DNA of 64,000 nucleotides from Mycobacterium dioxanotrophicus (lineage in GTDB: Bacteria; Actinomycetota; Actinomycetes; Mycobacteriales; Mycobacteriaceae): assembly GCF_002157835.1 (NCBI RefSeq), contig NZ_CP020809.1:4588001-4652000 (forward strand), in the 5' to 3' direction. Of this stretch, positions 50,504 through 60,879 are shown in pieces (the first letter of the stretch is position 1; every line of letters starts with the position of its first letter). A program made the position numbers and the translations under genes. The notes below the pieces were generated by a model that saw only the letters and a program-made list of their open reading frames with translations, ran no database searches and was not told where the DNA came from.

Positions 50504-50982
50504 CGACCACCGAACCGCCACCTGCAGGACCCGCGCGCCCGGCCGATCCGGCGGACCGTGCCCTGTTCGACGCCGTGGCCTCCGAACACGGCATCATCTA
50601 CGGCTACGGCCTGGTCTCCGCACACTCCACGCCCGACGACAACGCGCTGGTGGCGGCCGCCATGGCCGAACATCGAGACCGTCGCGAAGCCGCGATCACG
50701 ATGCTCGGCGCCCGGTCGGTGGCTCCACCACTGCCCGCGGCCGGGTACCAGGTGCCGATACCCGTCGCCAATCCCACCGACGCGGCGAACCTCGCGGTGC
50801 GCATGGAACAGGACGCCGCCGTGGCCTGGCGCGCGGTGCTCGAGCAGGCCACCGACAACAATGACCGCGCCTTCGCCGTGACGGCGCTGACAGAGTCTGC
50901 GGTGACGGCGGCGAAATGGCGCGCCCAGCTCAATGCCTGGCCGGTGACCGTGGCCTTCCCGGGCGGCACCGAGTCCAGCTGA
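50500..50982 (+). CDS. DUF4439 ferritin-like domain protein
   Basis: 160 residues from ATG 50500 ([20 protein letters not shown]). The four-helix pattern of DUF4439 is visible: ALFDAVASEHGIIYGYGLVS, LVAAAMAEHRDRREAAITML, RMEQDAAVAWRAVLEQATDN and FAVTALTESAVTAAKWRAQL. Glu/His positions (ASEHG, AEHRDRRE) could bind metal as in ferritins. It matches Rv2844. Translationally coupled to the lipoprotein. Role unknown. Confidence 0.82.
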   Translation: MTTTEPPPAGPARPADPADRALFDAVASEHGIIYGYGLVSAHSTPDDNALVAAAMAEHRDRREAAITMLGARSVAPPLPAAGYQVPIPVANPTDAANLAVRMEQDAAVAWRAVLEQATDNNDRAFAVTALTESAVTAAKWRAQLNAWPVTVAFPGGTESS

Positions 50983-51029
50983 CCCGGCACCGCCGCGGGC
51001 GGTAGTTGGTTGTTCCTCGCGTGCGCGCG

Positions 51030-52787
51030 TCAGCCGGCGAGCGCCGCCGAGATCTCGGTGACCGCGTCGTCCACGGCGATTTCGCGGTTCTCGCCCGTCA
51101 ACCGGTTGCGCAGCTCCACGGTGCCGTCGGCCCAGCCGCGGCCGACCACGACGATCCACGGCATGCCGAGCAGTTCGGCGTCCTTGAACTTCACCCCGGG
51201 CGAGGCCTTGCGGTCGTCGAAGAGCACCTCGTGGCCGAGCCTGTCCAGCCCGGCGACCAGCTCGGTGGCACCCTGTCGGGCCGCCTCGTCCTTGTTGGCC
51301 ACCACGACGTGCACATCGAACGGGGCCACCGAAGCAGGCCAGCGCAGCCCCAGCTCGTCGTGCTGCTGTTCGGCGATCACCGCGACCATGCGGGACACGC
51401 CGATGCCGTAGGAGCCCATGGTCAACCGGACCGGCTTGCCGTCCTCGCCGAGCACGTCGGCGGTGAAGGCGTCGGCGTACTTGCGGCCCAACTGGAAGAT
51501 GTGGCCGATCTCGATGCCGCGTGCCGACGTCAGCACGCCGGCGCCGTCGGGCGACGGGTCGCCGTCGCGGACCTCGGCGGCTTCGATGGTGCCGTCCGGG
51601 GTGAAGTCACGGCCGGCGACCAGGCCGACGACGTGCTTGTTGGGCGCGTCGGCGCCGGTGATCCACGCCGTGCCCGCCACGATCCTCGGATCGACGAGGT
51701 AGCGGACCCCGTTCTCCTGCAAGGCTTTCGGGCCGACATATCCCTTCACCAGGAACGGGTTCTTGGCGAAGTCGGCCTCTTCGAGCAGCGCGAATTCGGC
51801 GGGCTCCAGCGCGGCACCCAGGCGCTTCTCGTCGATTTCGCGGTCGCCGGGGACGCCGATCGCGAGCAGTTCCCAGTCCTTACCGGGTTCGCGTGTCTTG
51901 AGCAGGAGGTTCTTCAAGGTGTCGGCCGCGGTGACCTCACGTCCGGAGAACTGTTCCAGCCCAGCCGAATTGGCCCAGTCGACCAGTGTCGCGATGGTCG
52001 GGGTGTTGGGCGTGTCGTGCACCACGGCCGCGGGTTGCCCATCGATCGGCAGCGGCGCCGGGGCTCGGGTGACGACAGCTTCGACGTTGGCGGCGTACCC
52101 GGATTCCAGGCAGCGCACGAAGGTGTCCTCGCCGACTTCGCTTTCGGCCAGGAACTCCTCGGAGGCACTGCCGCCCATCGCACCCGACATCGCCGACACG
52201 ATCACGTAGCGCACACCGAGGCGCCCGAAGATCTTCTGGTAGGCCTCGCGGTGGGCGTGGTAGGCGTTCTTGAGGCCGTCGTCGTCCACGTCGAACGAGT
52301 ACGAGTCCTTCATGACGAACTCTCGGCCGCGCAGGATGCCCGCGCGGGGGCGGGCCTCGTCGCGGTACTTGGTCTGGATTTGGTACAGCAGGACCGGGAA
52401 GTCCTTGTAGGAGGAGTACTCCCCCTTGACCGTCAGCGTGAAGATCTCCTCGTGGGTGGGCCCGAGCAGATAGTCGTTGCCGCGGCGGTCCTGCAGCCGG
52501 AACAGGGTGTCGCCGTATTCGGTCCACCGATTCGTGGTTTCGTACGGGCTACGCGGCAACAGGGCAGGCAACAGGATCTCCTGGCCGCCGATGGCGTTCA
52601 TCTCGTCGCGGACGATCTTTTCGATCCGGCGCAGAACCCGAAGTCCCAACGGCAGCCAGCTGTAGATGCCGGGGCCGACCGGGCGTACGTATCCGGCCCG
52701 GATCAGCAGCTTGTGGCTGGGCACCTCGGCATCGGCGGGGTCGTCGCGCAAGGTGCGCAGAAACAGCTCTGACATTCGGGTGATCAC
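51030..52787 (-). CDS. proS: Prolyl-tRNA synthetase
   Basis: 585 residues from GTG 52787 (start [20 protein letters not shown]); the frame runs on to 53177 inside the next gene, which I reject. Bacterial-type ProS: motif 2 region [40 protein letters not shown], an editing (YbaK-like) insert about 225-390, motif 3 [20 protein letters not shown] and the anticodon-binding domain with [20 protein letters not shown]. Charges tRNAPro. Close to the M. tuberculosis enzyme. Confidence 0.97.
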   Translation of the reverse strand: MITRMSELFLRTLRDDPADAEVPSHKLLIRAGYVRPVGPGIYSWLPLGLRVLRRIEKIVRDEMNAIGGQEILLPALLPRSPYETTNRWTEYGDTLFRLQDRRGNDYLLGPTHEEIFTLTVKGEYSSYKDFPVLLYQIQTKYRDEARPRAGILRGREFVMKDSYSFDVDDDGLKNAYHAHREAYQKIFGRLGVRYVIVSAMSGAMGGSASEEFLAESEVGEDTFVRCLESGYAANVEAVVTRAPAPLPIDGQPAAVVHDTPNTPTIATLVDWANSAGLEQFSGREVTAADTLKNLLLKTREPGKDWELLAIGVPGDREIDEKRLGAALEPAEFALLEEADFAKNPFLVKGYVGPKALQENGVRYLVDPRIVAGTAWITGADAPNKHVVGLVAGRDFTPDGTIEAAEVRDGDPSPDGAGVLTSARGIEIGHIFQLGRKYADAFTADVLGEDGKPVRLTMGSYGIGVSRMVAVIAEQQHDELGLRWPASVAPFDVHVVVANKDEAARQGATELVAGLDRLGHEVLFDDRKASPGVKFKDAELLGMPWIVVVGRGWADGTVELRNRLTGENREIAVDDAVTEISAALAG

Positions 52788-52812
52788 AGCCGACAACCTT
52801 AAAGCGTGGTGC

Positions 52813-53481
52813 TCAGTCCCTGCCCTGCCAGGTACAGATGCACGCCTCGTTGCCCTCGGCGTCGGCCAGCACCCAGAAGCGCGGCGCCCGGCGGTCGCTG
52901 AGCAGCGTGCCACCCGCGGCCAGTGCCGCATCGACGCGGGCCTGCGCCACGTCGTGCGGGACGTCGATGTCCAGATGGATCCGATTGCGCTGGGGGCGGG
53001 GTTGGTCCATCTGCTGAAACCAGATCGCCGGGCCACGGCCGAACGGGTCGACGAGCCCCGCGTTGAGGTCGGAGGAGTCGGGCCCGTCTTCATACCCGGT
53101 GACGGCCTTCCAGAACGGCCGCACAGCCGCGATGTCCAGCGCGTCGATCGCGATCTCCAGGGCCTGCACGGCCCCACCGGTGGTCATCTCGAATCCGCGG
53201 GCGGCCAGAGCCTGCGACACCTCGGCGGCCAGCTCGATGTCACGCTCGCTCACCCAGCCGGTTTCGGTGCACTGCAGTCGCAGCACCGCCCGGTCGGCCC
53301 GGACGTCGACCGTGAGGTGGTTGGGCGCATCGGAGCCAGCCGCCTCGACCGCATGTGATGCGGCGGCCACCGCATCGGCCATCGAGGGCGTCAGCACCTC
53401 GGTGTAGACGGCCCCGAGGACCAGGCGCCAACCCAGATCTCCGACGGCGTCGGAGATCTGTTCACGGGTCGGACGGCTCAC
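52813..53481 (-). CDS. Pterin dehydratase-like / VOC (glyoxalase) fusion protein
   Basis: 222 residues from GTG 53481 ([20 protein letters not shown]). The first 95 residues resemble a pterin-4a-carbinolamine dehydratase fold ([40 protein letters not shown]). The rest is a glyoxalase/VOC domain ([60 protein letters not shown]). It lacks the usual PHHP motif of true dehydratases. Function unknown; it is a known actinobacterial arrangement. The gene ends 25 bases before proS. Confidence 0.75.
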   Translation of the reverse strand: MSRPTREQISDAVGDLGWRLVLGAVYTEVLTPSMADAVAAASHAVEAAGSDAPNHLTVDVRADRAVLRLQCTETGWVSERDIELAAEVSQALAARGFEMTTGGAVQALEIAIDALDIAAVRPFWKAVTGYEDGPDSSDLNAGLVDPFGRGPAIWFQQMDQPRPQRNRIHLDIDVPHDVAQARVDAALAAGGTLLSDRRAPRFWVLADAEGNEACICTWQGRD

Positions 53482-53485
53482 GGCG

Positions 53486-55084
53486 TCATTCGACGTCGAG
53501 CTCGCCGGCGTCCATCGCATCCTTGACGTCCTGGGCATGCGCCACCTGCTCGGCGGTGTATCCGATGAACAGGGCCGCCCCGCCGACCAGAACCGCCACC
53601 GCGGCGACCCACAGCAGGCCGTAGGTGTAGCCGGCGTCCAGTGCGGCCAGCTGCGCGGGGTTCATGTTCTTGACGGGGCCGGTGGTGCCGCCCAGGTACA
53701 GCGTGCGCGAGGTGATGACGGCCTGGATCACCGACAACACCAGCGGGCCGCCCAGGTTCTGCAGCATCAGCGCGATCGCCGACGCCGGGCCGATCCGGTC
53801 GAAGCCCACTCCGGCGATGGCGGCCAGGGTCAGCGGCACCACGATCATGCCGATGCCGATGCCGCCGACCGTGATCGGAACCACCAGGTTCGGGAAGTAC
53901 GGGATGCCCGCGTGCAGCGTCGAGCCGTACAGCATCGCCCCCAGCACCAGGATTCCGCCGCCGATGACCAGCACCCGCGGCGAGAAGAACCGCACGGCCT
54001 GCGAGGCCACGCCGAGACCGATGCCCATGCCGACCACGAACGGGATGAACCCGACACCGGCGTGCAGGGCGCTGTAGCCGAGGATGTCCTGCACGTACAG
54101 GCCGATCAGCACGGTCAGGGTGAACAGCACGCCACCGGCCAGGAAGATCGCGGCAAAGGTGGCGACGCGGTTGCGCTCGTGGAACAGGTCGAAGGGGACG
54201 ACGGGGTTCTCCGCGTTGCGTTCGGCGATGAGAAAGGCCAGCCCGAAGACCGCAGCGGCCGCACCGGAACCGAGCGTGACGGGTGAGAGCCAGCCGCGCT
54301 CAGGGCCCTGGGTGAAGGCGAACACCGCCGCGGTGCAGGCCAGGGTGGCCAGCAGCGCACCGGCCGCGTCCAGCTTCATGCGCTCGCGGTTGGTCTCGCG
54401 CAGGGCGGTGCGGGCCAGGTAGAGCATCACCAGCCCGATCGGCACGTTGACCATGAAGGCCCAGCGCCAGGACACCTCGGTGAGCGCCCCGCCGACCACC
54501 AGTCCCATCACCGACCCGATGGCGGTCATCGCGCCGAACACCGCGGTGGCCAGGTTTCGGGCCGGCCCCTTGGGGAACGTGGTGGCAACCAGTGCCAGGC
54601 CGGTGGGCGACGCGATCGCCGCACCGATGCCCTGCAGCAGCCGGGCGGTCACCATGGTGGCCTCGTTCCACGCGCTGCCGCACAGGATCGAGGCGATGGT
54701 AAACAGCGCGACGCCGACGATGAAGGTGCGCTTGCGGCCGATGGTGTCGCCGAGGCGGCCGCCCAGCAGCATCAAACCGCCGAAGGTCAGCACATAGGCC
54801 GTGATGACCCAGCTGCGTCCGGCGTCGGACAGGCCGAGTTCGTCCTGGATGCGCGGGAGCGCGACGATCGCGACGGTGCTGTCCATGGTGGCGAGCAGCT
54901 GCATGCCTGCGATCGCGATGACTGCCGACAGAAAACCCCACGACGGGACCCAAGCCGGGAGCCGTGAAGCGATCCCGTCACGCTGGTCACCGTCGTTGCC
55001 TGCCGCCTGGTACATCGGCAAAACCCGATCCTCCCCGGCATTGCGGTCCATTGCTGCGCGCTCTGCGTCATTGAGAGCCGTCAT
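53486..55084 (-). CDS. efpA: MFS drug exporter EfpA
   Basis: 532 residues, QacA-type with about 14 membrane segments. MQLLATMDSTVAIVALPRIQ carries the TM1 motif D1 and GGRLGDTIGRKRTFIVGVAL the loop motif A. RLLQGIGAAIASPTGLALVA is motif B-like and VFGAMTAIGSVMGLVVGGAL motif C. It matches EfpA (Rv2846c), which is induced by isoniazid and linked to drug and lipid export in M. tuberculosis. It ends 4 bases before the fusion protein start. Confidence 0.95.
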   Translation of the reverse strand: MTALNDAERAAMDRNAGEDRVLPMYQAAGNDGDQRDGIASRLPAWVPSWGFLSAVIAIAGMQLLATMDSTVAIVALPRIQDELGLSDAGRSWVITAYVLTFGGLMLLGGRLGDTIGRKRTFIVGVALFTIASILCGSAWNEATMVTARLLQGIGAAIASPTGLALVATTFPKGPARNLATAVFGAMTAIGSVMGLVVGGALTEVSWRWAFMVNVPIGLVMLYLARTALRETNRERMKLDAAGALLATLACTAAVFAFTQGPERGWLSPVTLGSGAAAAVFGLAFLIAERNAENPVVPFDLFHERNRVATFAAIFLAGGVLFTLTVLIGLYVQDILGYSALHAGVGFIPFVVGMGIGLGVASQAVRFFSPRVLVIGGGILVLGAMLYGSTLHAGIPYFPNLVVPITVGGIGIGMIVVPLTLAAIAGVGFDRIGPASAIALMLQNLGGPLVLSVIQAVITSRTLYLGGTTGPVKNMNPAQLAALDAGYTYGLLWVAAVAVLVGGAALFIGYTAEQVAHAQDVKDAMDAGELDVE

Positions 55085-55092
55085 AGCCGGTT

Positions 55093-55121
55093 ACCTTACA
55101 GTAATCTTAAGAATCCTTTAA
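55093..55121 (-). promoter_or_regulatory. Candidate efpA promoter (TTAAAG-17-TAAGGT)
   Basis: On the minus strand TTAAAG (55116-55121) and TAAGGT (55093-55098) are spaced 17 bp, with ATG 55084 eight bases after the -10. The -35 overlaps the cysG stop codon. The local AT-richness stands out. Suggests efpA has its own nearly leaderless message. Confidence 0.5.
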
Positions 55122-56329
55122 CTGGCGAAGGCCGCCACAGCCCCGATCACGATGATCGCGGGAGGTCGGATGCCGTCTTCACGGATCTTCTCCGGCGCGT
55201 CACCGAGAGTGGCCCGCAACGTCCGCTGCGCCACCGTGCTGCCGTGCTGCACCACCAGAACAGGGGTATCCGCAGGTCGGCCCCCGTCGAGAAGTGCCTT
55301 GGCAAACAGCTCGATGCGCTCGACGGCCATCAGCAGCACGATGGTGCCGGACATCTGGGCCAGCGCATTCCAATTCACTAACGATTCGGGATGCCCCGGC
55401 GCAACATGCCCGCTGACCACCACAAATTCGTGTGTCAGACCCCGATGAGTGACGGGAACACCGGCCAACGCGGGAACCGCTATGGCACTCGTCACACCCG
55501 GCACGACAGTGACCGGAATGCCGGCGTCGGCGCAGGCGATCACCTCTTCATAGCCCCGCGCGAACACGAACGGGTCACCACCCTTGAGCCGCACCACGAA
55601 CTTTCCGGCCCGGGCCCGGTCGACGAGCACCTGGTTGATGGCGTCCTGCGCCATCGCCCGCCCGTAGGGGATCTTCGCCGCGTCGATCACCTCGACGTGC
55701 GGGCCGAGTTCGGCGAGCAGATCCTGCGGCGCCAGCCGGTCGGCGACGACGACGTCGGCTCGGGCCAGCAACCGCCGCCCGCGCACCGTGATCAGTTCCG
55801 GATCGCCGGGGCCGCCGCCCACCAGCGCGACGCCGCTCGGCGCCTCGCCGGTCACCTCAGCGGTGATCACGCCGCGCTGCAGCGCCTCGTGGATGGCCGA
55901 ACGGATGGCCGCCGAACGGCGGTGCTCGCCGCCCGCCAGAACACCCACCGACAGTCCGTCGTAATCGAAGGTCGCCGGCGTCACCGCCGAACCCTCGCGG
56001 GCGATGTCGGCGCGCACGCAGAAGATCCGGCGCTGCTGGGCCTCGTCGGAGATGGCCGCGTTGACGGCGCCGTCGTCGGTGGCCGCGATCGCGTACCAGG
56101 CGCCGTCGAGGTCCCCCGGCTCGAAATCCCGCAATGCGAGGGTGATGCCCGGGTCCGCCTGAGCCAAGGCCTCCACCGCCGGGGTGGCGGCGCGGGCGAT
56201 GACGTGTACGTCGGCACCATTGGCGATCAGCAACGGCAGTCGGCGCTGGGCGACGGTTCCGCCGCCGACGACGACCACCTTTCTGCCCGACAGGCGCAGG
56301 CCGACGAGGTAGGCGTTCTCGGCAGTCAT
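55118..56329 (-). CDS. cysG: Siroheme synthase CysG (SUMT with N-terminal dehydrogenase)
   Basis: 403 residues from ATG 56329 (MTAENAYLVGLRLSGRKVVV); the frame to 56353 is longer. The N-terminal precorrin-2 dehydrogenase domain has KVVVVGGGTVAQRRLPLLIA. The C-terminal uroporphyrinogen-III methyltransferase has VGGGPGDPELITVRGRRLLA and LKGGDPFVFARGYEEVIACA. It makes precorrin-2 and siroheme, shared by cobalamin and sulfite/nitrite reductase pathways. It starts after cobB, which ends at 56350. Confidence 0.93.
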   Translation of the reverse strand: MTAENAYLVGLRLSGRKVVVVGGGTVAQRRLPLLIANGADVHVIARAATPAVEALAQADPGITLALRDFEPGDLDGAWYAIAATDDGAVNAAISDEAQQRRIFCVRADIAREGSAVTPATFDYDGLSVGVLAGGEHRRSAAIRSAIHEALQRGVITAEVTGEAPSGVALVGGGPGDPELITVRGRRLLARADVVVADRLAPQDLLAELGPHVEVIDAAKIPYGRAMAQDAINQVLVDRARAGKFVVRLKGGDPFVFARGYEEVIACADAGIPVTVVPGVTSAIAVPALAGVPVTHRGLTHEFVVVSGHVAPGHPESLVNWNALAQMSGTIVLLMAVERIELFAKALLDGGRPADTPVLVVQHGSTVAQRTLRATLGDAPEKIREDGIRPPAIIVIGAVAAFAS

Positions 56330-56349
56330 TTCGGCTCCTCGCGTGCGCA

Positions 56350-57717
56350 TCACCCGCCGAGCTTAGAGCCTGCCGCCGCCGCCACGAACCGGGTGATGGC
56401 CTGCGGGTGGGCGGCGGGGTGGGTGTGCAGGTAGCCCGCATGCACCCCGCCTCGTACCGCACCGTCGGTCACAGGCCGGCGCTGCGCGTCGCTGAACGCC
56501 CAGGCCGGATCGACCGTATCGGCGAAAGTGACTGCGGTGCGGTGGAATTCATGTCCGGTGACCCGGTCGCCCGCGACGTGCAGTGAGGAATCGACCACCG
56601 CGACCGCGTCTCGGTATCCGAGCGTGAGTCGTTCGGTGAACCGCGCCGAGCCGGGCAGCACCCCGCACATCGGCGCTCCGTCGAGATCGTCGAGCAGATA
56701 GGTCAGGCCCGCACACTCGGCGTGCACCGGTGCACCACGGCGGGCGAGATCGCGGATCTGCTCGCGCACAACGTCGTTGGCCGACAACTCGGCGGTGAAC
56801 TGCTCGGGGAAACCACCCGGCAGCACGAGCGCGTCGGTGCCCGGCGGCAACGGGTCGGTCAGCGGGTCGAACTCCGCGACGAACGCACCGGCTCCGCGCA
56901 GCAGTTCGCCGTGCTCGGTGTAGCCGAAGCTGAAGGCCTTGCCCGCCGCCAGCGCGACCGTGATCTCGGCCACCGAGTCGGCGCCGTCCGGGGACCATGG
57001 GTCGGCCGCCACATGAGCGGCCGCGGCCGCCCGCACCGCTGCCAGGTCGACGTGCCGCGCCACCAGGGCGGTCATCGCGGCCACCGCAGCGGCCGCCCGC
57101 TTGCCGTGCTCGACCGCCGTGACGAGGCCGAGATGCCTTGACGGAACGGCGAGTTCGTCGTCACGAGGGATCGCCCCCAACACCGGGACGCCGGCATGCT
57201 CGCAGGCCTGCCGCAGCACTTCCTCATGGCGGGGCGAGCCGACCCGGTTGAGGATCGCCCCCGCGATGTGCACCTCCGGGTCGAACGTCGCAAACCCGTG
57301 CAGCAGCGCGGCGACGCTGTGACTCTGCCCACGCGCGTCGACCACCAGCACCACAGGCGCACCCAGCAGGCCGGCGACCTGTGCCGTGGAGCCCCGGGGC
57401 GTGCCGTGCATCCGGTCGTCGATTCGCCCGTCGAACAGCCCCATCACGCCCTCGACGACGGCGATGTCAGCACCGGAGCTGCCGTGCCGGTACAGCGGGC
57501 CGATCAACTCGTTGCCGACCAGCACCGGATCGAGGTTGCGTCCCGGCCGGCCTGCGGCCAGGGCGTGGTAGCCGGGGTCGATGAAATCGGGGCCGACCTT
57601 GAACGGCGCCACCGCATTTCCGGCACGGCGCAGCGCGCCGATCAGACCCGTTGCGACCGTGGTCTTCCCGCTGCCCGACGCAGGTGCGGCGATGACCACC
57701 GCCGGCGTCGTGCTCAC
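56350..57717 (-). CDS. cobB: Cobyrinate a,c-diamide synthase
   Basis: 455 residues from GTG 57717. The N-terminal P-loop domain has VIAAPASGSGKTTVATGLIG and FKVGPDFIDPGYHALAAGRP. The C-terminal class I amidotransferase has VHAECAGLTYLLDDLDG (catalytic Cys) and GHEFHRTAVTFADT. It amidates cobyrinic or hydrogenobyrinic acid at a and c. The start codon and its GGGG ribosome site lie in a 17-bp tandem repeat. Adjacent cobO and cysG act in the same pathway. Confidence 0.95.
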   Translation of the reverse strand: MSTTPAVVIAAPASGSGKTTVATGLIGALRRAGNAVAPFKVGPDFIDPGYHALAAGRPGRNLDPVLVGNELIGPLYRHGSSGADIAVVEGVMGLFDGRIDDRMHGTPRGSTAQVAGLLGAPVVLVVDARGQSHSVAALLHGFATFDPEVHIAGAILNRVGSPRHEEVLRQACEHAGVPVLGAIPRDDELAVPSRHLGLVTAVEHGKRAAAAVAAMTALVARHVDLAAVRAAAAAHVAADPWSPDGADSVAEITVALAAGKAFSFGYTEHGELLRGAGAFVAEFDPLTDPLPPGTDALVLPGGFPEQFTAELSANDVVREQIRDLARRGAPVHAECAGLTYLLDDLDGAPMCGVLPGSARFTERLTLGYRDAVAVVDSSLHVAGDRVTGHEFHRTAVTFADTVDPAWAFSDAQRRPVTDGAVRGGVHAGYLHTHPAAHPQAITRFVAAAAGSKLGG

Positions 57718-57762
57718 CCCAGCACCGCGCTCACCCCAGCACCGCGCTCACCCCAGCACCGC
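57712..57762. repeat. 17-bp tandem repeat, three copies
   Basis: GCTCACCCCAGCACCGC occurs three times head to tail (57712-57728, 57729-57745, 57746-57762), all exact. It covers the cobB start and its upstream region. Each unit holds a GTG and a GGGG run on the minus strand. Confidence 0.9.
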
Positions 57763-57820
57763 GAGCGTGCGTGTCTGTTGCCCGACACGCCGTGACATAC
57801 CGGCATTGCACGCACGCTCG
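57756..57820. repeat. 65-bp palindromic repeat, copy 2
   Basis: Partner of copy 1 at 41746-41810, in reverse orientation. Its outer ends CGAGCGTGCGTG and CACGCACGCTCG are perfect inverted repeats. It sits between cobO and cobB and overlaps the last tandem-repeat unit by 7 bases. Confidence 0.75.
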
Positions 57821-57851
57821 GCAGCGGCGAGTGTGCGGCGTTGCCGTCCTG

Positions 57852-58466
57852 CTACCACTCGATGCCCTTCTGCCCCTTGCGGCCGACATCCATCGGATGC
57901 TTGATCTTGGTCATCTCGGTCACCAGGTCAGCGGCGTCGATGAGGTCCTGCGGCGCGTCGCGGCCGGTGATCACCACATGCTGCGTACCCGGGCGCGCGG
58001 TGAGGGTCGCGATGACATCGGCGACGTCCACCCAGCCCCACTTCAGCGGGTAGGTGAACTCGTCGAGCACATAGAAGTCGTGCTGCTCGGCGGCGAGTCG
58101 ACGGGTGATCTCGGCCCACCCGTCAGCGGCCGCGGCGGCGTGGTCGACGTCAGAACCGTGCTTGCGCGTCCACGACCATCCCGAACCCATCTTGTGCCAT
58201 TCGACCGGCCCACCCGTGCCGTGTTCGTCGTGCAGTCGGCCGAGTTCACGAAACACGGCCTCCTCCCCCACCTTCCACTTCGCGCTCTTGACGAACTGGA
58301 ACACCGCAACCCGGAAACCCTGATTCCAGGCCCGCAGGGCCATGCCGAACGCGGCAGTGGATTTCCCTTTGCCCGGTCCCGTGTGCACGGCCAGTAGCGG
58401 CGCGTTGCGGCGGGCTTTGGTGGTCAGCCCGTCGTCGGGAACGGTGAGCGGCTGGCCCTGTGGCAT
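57852..58466 (-). CDS. cobO: Corrinoid adenosyltransferase
   Basis: 204 residues. The P-loop is HTGPGKGKSTAAFGMALRAW near residue 31. VLDEFTYPLKWGWVDVADVI and VITGRDAPQDLIDAADLVTE are conserved CobA/CobO motifs, and the C-terminus MKHPMDVGRKGQKGIEW-like ending is standard. It adds the upper adenosyl ligand from ATP to cob(I)yrinate diamide. Upstream of cobB on the same strand, with 134 bases and the repeats between. Confidence 0.96.
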   Translation of the reverse strand: MPQGQPLTVPDDGLTTKARRNAPLLAVHTGPGKGKSTAAFGMALRAWNQGFRVAVFQFVKSAKWKVGEEAVFRELGRLHDEHGTGGPVEWHKMGSGWSWTRKHGSDVDHAAAAADGWAEITRRLAAEQHDFYVLDEFTYPLKWGWVDVADVIATLTARPGTQHVVITGRDAPQDLIDAADLVTEMTKIKHPMDVGRKGQKGIEW

Positions 58467-58488
58467 GTACGGTCCTCTCTTTTCGCGG

Positions 58489-60384
58489 CTAGGCGGCGTC
58501 GGCCCGCGCCGTGACCAGCCGAGTCAGGCTGTCGGCGTGCAGGTGTTCCAAGCGCACAGCCGGGGCACCGAGTTGTCGGGCCAGTTGCTCCGCCAAACCC
58601 AGCCGCACAAACGACGTTTCACAATCGACCACGACGGCCGCGGTTCCTTCGGCAACCAGCAGGGCCGCGGCCGCGCGGGTACGGCCCAGCGGGTCCGGGC
58701 CTCCGGTGGCCCGCCCGTCGGTGAGCAGCACGACCAGTGGACGTCGCGCCCGGTCCCGGGCCCGCTCGCGCACCACCACATCGCGGGCGGCCAACAAGCC
58801 TTGCGCCAGTGGGGTTTTGCCACCGGTGTCGAAGCGCGCCAACCGCCGGCCGGCGATGTGCACCGAGGACGTCGGAGGCAGCAGCACGCGCGCATCCTGC
58901 TGACGGAAGGTGATCACCGCGACCTTGTCCCGGCGCTGATAGGCGTCGCGAAGCAGGGACAGCGTGGCGCCGCCGACCGCCGACATCCGGTCACGCGCGG
59001 CCATCGACCCGGATGCGTCGACGACGAAGATCACCAGATTGCCTTCGCGGCCTTCGCGAATCGCACGACGGACATCGTCGGGCGCCGGGCGGGGCCGGCC
59101 CGCCTTGGTCTGGCGGCCTGCGGTGGCCAGCAGCGTGCCGAACACGTGCAGCCCGTGTCCGGCTCCGGATTCGGCGGTGGCCGCGATGGGCGTCCCGGTG
59201 CGGTTGCGTGCGCGCGACCGCCGGCCCGGCGCACCCTCACCGACACCCGGCACCACGAGCGCCTTGGTGCGGAACACCGCCGCGGGCGGTGCACTGGGAC
59301 GGTTCGGCGCATCTTTTGAATTACCTTGGGATGGTTGATTTTCCGGGGATGAGCCGGATTCGCCGCCACCACCGCCGGGCGGGTCTGGGTCGAACTCGGG
59401 ATCCTCACCCTCGTCCGGTTGCGACGCGGCCTCGGCCGCCTGATCCATCGCCTCGTCCAGACGCTCGGGGTCCAGCCCGGGATCGTCGAACGGGTCGCGG
59501 CGTCGCCGGTGCGGCAACGCCAACTCGGCAGCCACCCGGATGTCGTCTTCCTCGACGATGATTTTTCCCGTCACTTCGCTCGCCCCGGCGGCCGCCGCAC
59601 GCCACGCGGCATGCGCGACCGCGGTACGCGCCACCACCAGATCGGCTCGCATGCCGTCGACGTCGAAGGCCGCACACAGCGCGGCGATACGTCGTAACTC
59701 GTTGTCGGGCAACACCACTGAGCTGATCGCGGCCCGCGCCAGGGCGATGCGCCCGGCCACCTCGGCGTCGGCGTCGGCGTAGCGGCGCACGAAACCCTCG
59801 GGATCGGCCTCGAAGTCCATCCTGGCCCGGATCACCTCGACCCGTACGTCGACCTCACGCGAGGCCGCCACATCGACGGTCAGGCCGAACCGGTCCAGCA
59901 GCTGCGGCCGCAGCTCCCCCTCCTCGGGGTTCATGGTGCCGATCAGCACGAACCGGGCCTCGTGCGAGTGCGAGATACCGTCACGCTCGACGTGCACGCG
60001 GCCCATCGCGGCGGCGTCGAGCAGCACGTCGACCAGATGATCGTGCAGCAGGTTTACCTCGTCGACGTAGAGCACCCCGCCGTGCGCGCGGGCGAGCAGA
60101 CCGGGCGAGAACGCGTGTTCGCCGTCACGCAGCACTTTCTGCAGATCCAGCGATCCGACAACGCGGTCCTCGGTCGCCCCGATCGGCAGCTCGACCAGCC
60201 GTGCATCGTCATCGACCGCGGACAACACCGCTGCCAGCGCCCGCACCGCCGTCGACTTGGCGGTGCCCTTCTCGCCGCGGATCAACACGCCACCGATCTC
60301 GGGCCGCACGGCGCACAACACCAGGGCGAGCCGCAACCGGTCCTGCCCGACGATCGCACTGAACGGGTAGGACTGAGTAGTCAC
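58489..60384 (-). CDS. Magnesium-chelatase-like ChlI/ChlD fusion
   Basis: 631 residues. The N-terminal AAA+ module has Walker [41 protein letters not shown] and [18 protein letters not shown]. An acidic Pro/Gly-rich linker (about 310-400) follows. The C-terminal von Willebrand A domain has the MIDAS motif [20 protein letters not shown]. This corresponds to Rv2850c. In cobalamin makers it may power a CobN-type cobalt chelatase; CobN is not in this window. It overlaps the GNAT gene by 4 bases. Confidence 0.9.
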   Translation of the reverse strand: MTTQSYPFSAIVGQDRLRLALVLCAVRPEIGGVLIRGEKGTAKSTAVRALAAVLSAVDDDARLVELPIGATEDRVVGSLDLQKVLRDGEHAFSPGLLARAHGGVLYVDEVNLLHDHLVDVLLDAAAMGRVHVERDGISHSHEARFVLIGTMNPEEGELRPQLLDRFGLTVDVAASREVDVRVEVIRARMDFEADPEGFVRRYADADAEVAGRIALARAAISSVVLPDNELRRIAALCAAFDVDGMRADLVVARTAVAHAAWRAAAAGASEVTGKIIVEEDDIRVAAELALPHRRRRDPFDDPGLDPERLDEAMDQAAEAASQPDEGEDPEFDPDPPGGGGGESGSSPENQPSQGNSKDAPNRPSAPPAAVFRTKALVVPGVGEGAPGRRSRARNRTGTPIAATAESGAGHGLHVFGTLLATAGRQTKAGRPRPAPDDVRRAIREGREGNLVIFVVDASGSMAARDRMSAVGGATLSLLRDAYQRRDKVAVITFRQQDARVLLPPTSSVHIAGRRLARFDTGGKTPLAQGLLAARDVVVRERARDRARRPLVVLLTDGRATGGPDPLGRTRAAAALLVAEGTAAVVVDCETSFVRLGLAEQLARQLGAPAVRLEHLHADSLTRLVTARADAA

Positions 60385-60866
60385 ATCGGCTCCTCGCGCG
60401 AGCGCTCATCGGTTCGGGCTCCGGGGCGGACCATCGGCACATGCGGAATGCCGTCGTCGAGATATTCGTCACCGTCGCGCACGAAGCCGTGCCGGGAGTA
60501 CATGTCCTCGAGATAGGTCTGGGCATCGATGTGGCACGGGTAGTCGCCGACCTCGGCCAACGCGGCCTGCATCAGCCGGGTGGTGTGGCCCTGGCCGCGT
60601 GCATCCCGCTTGGTACACACACGGCCGATGCGAAAGGCCTTCTCCCCGCCGGGATGCTCCTCCATCAGCCGCAGCGTGGAGATCACCTCACCGTCGGGGC
60701 CTTCGAGCCAGAAGTGCCGGGTCTCGGCCAGCAGATCGCGGCCATCCAGCTCAGGGTACGGACAGGCCTGCTCGACCACGAAGACCTCGATACGCAGCTT
60801 GAGCAACTCGTAAAGCGTTGCGGCGTCGAGATCCTTGGCCCAACTTCGGCGCGGGGCGACCGTCAT
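60381..60866 (-). CDS. GNAT-family N-acetyltransferase
   Basis: 161 residues. ElaA-type [24 protein letters not shown] and [20 protein letters not shown] at the N-terminus, and the acetyl-CoA site [40 protein letters not shown] completes the fold. It matches Rv2851c; the substrate is unknown. It overlaps the chelatase gene (ATGA) and follows mqo by about 13 bases. Confidence 0.92.
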   Translation of the reverse strand: MTVAPRRSWAKDLDAATLYELLKLRIEVFVVEQACPYPELDGRDLLAETRHFWLEGPDGEVISTLRLMEEHPGGEKAFRIGRVCTKRDARGQGHTTRLMQAALAEVGDYPCHIDAQTYLEDMYSRHGFVRDGDEYLDDGIPHVPMVRPGARTDERSREEPM

Positions 60867-60879
60867 ATGCCCACCGCCG

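Noticed and set aside
52788..53177. N-terminal extension that would lengthen proS by 130 residues
   Set aside because: It overlaps the pterin/VOC gene in another frame, and the family start [13 protein letters not shown] is at 52787.
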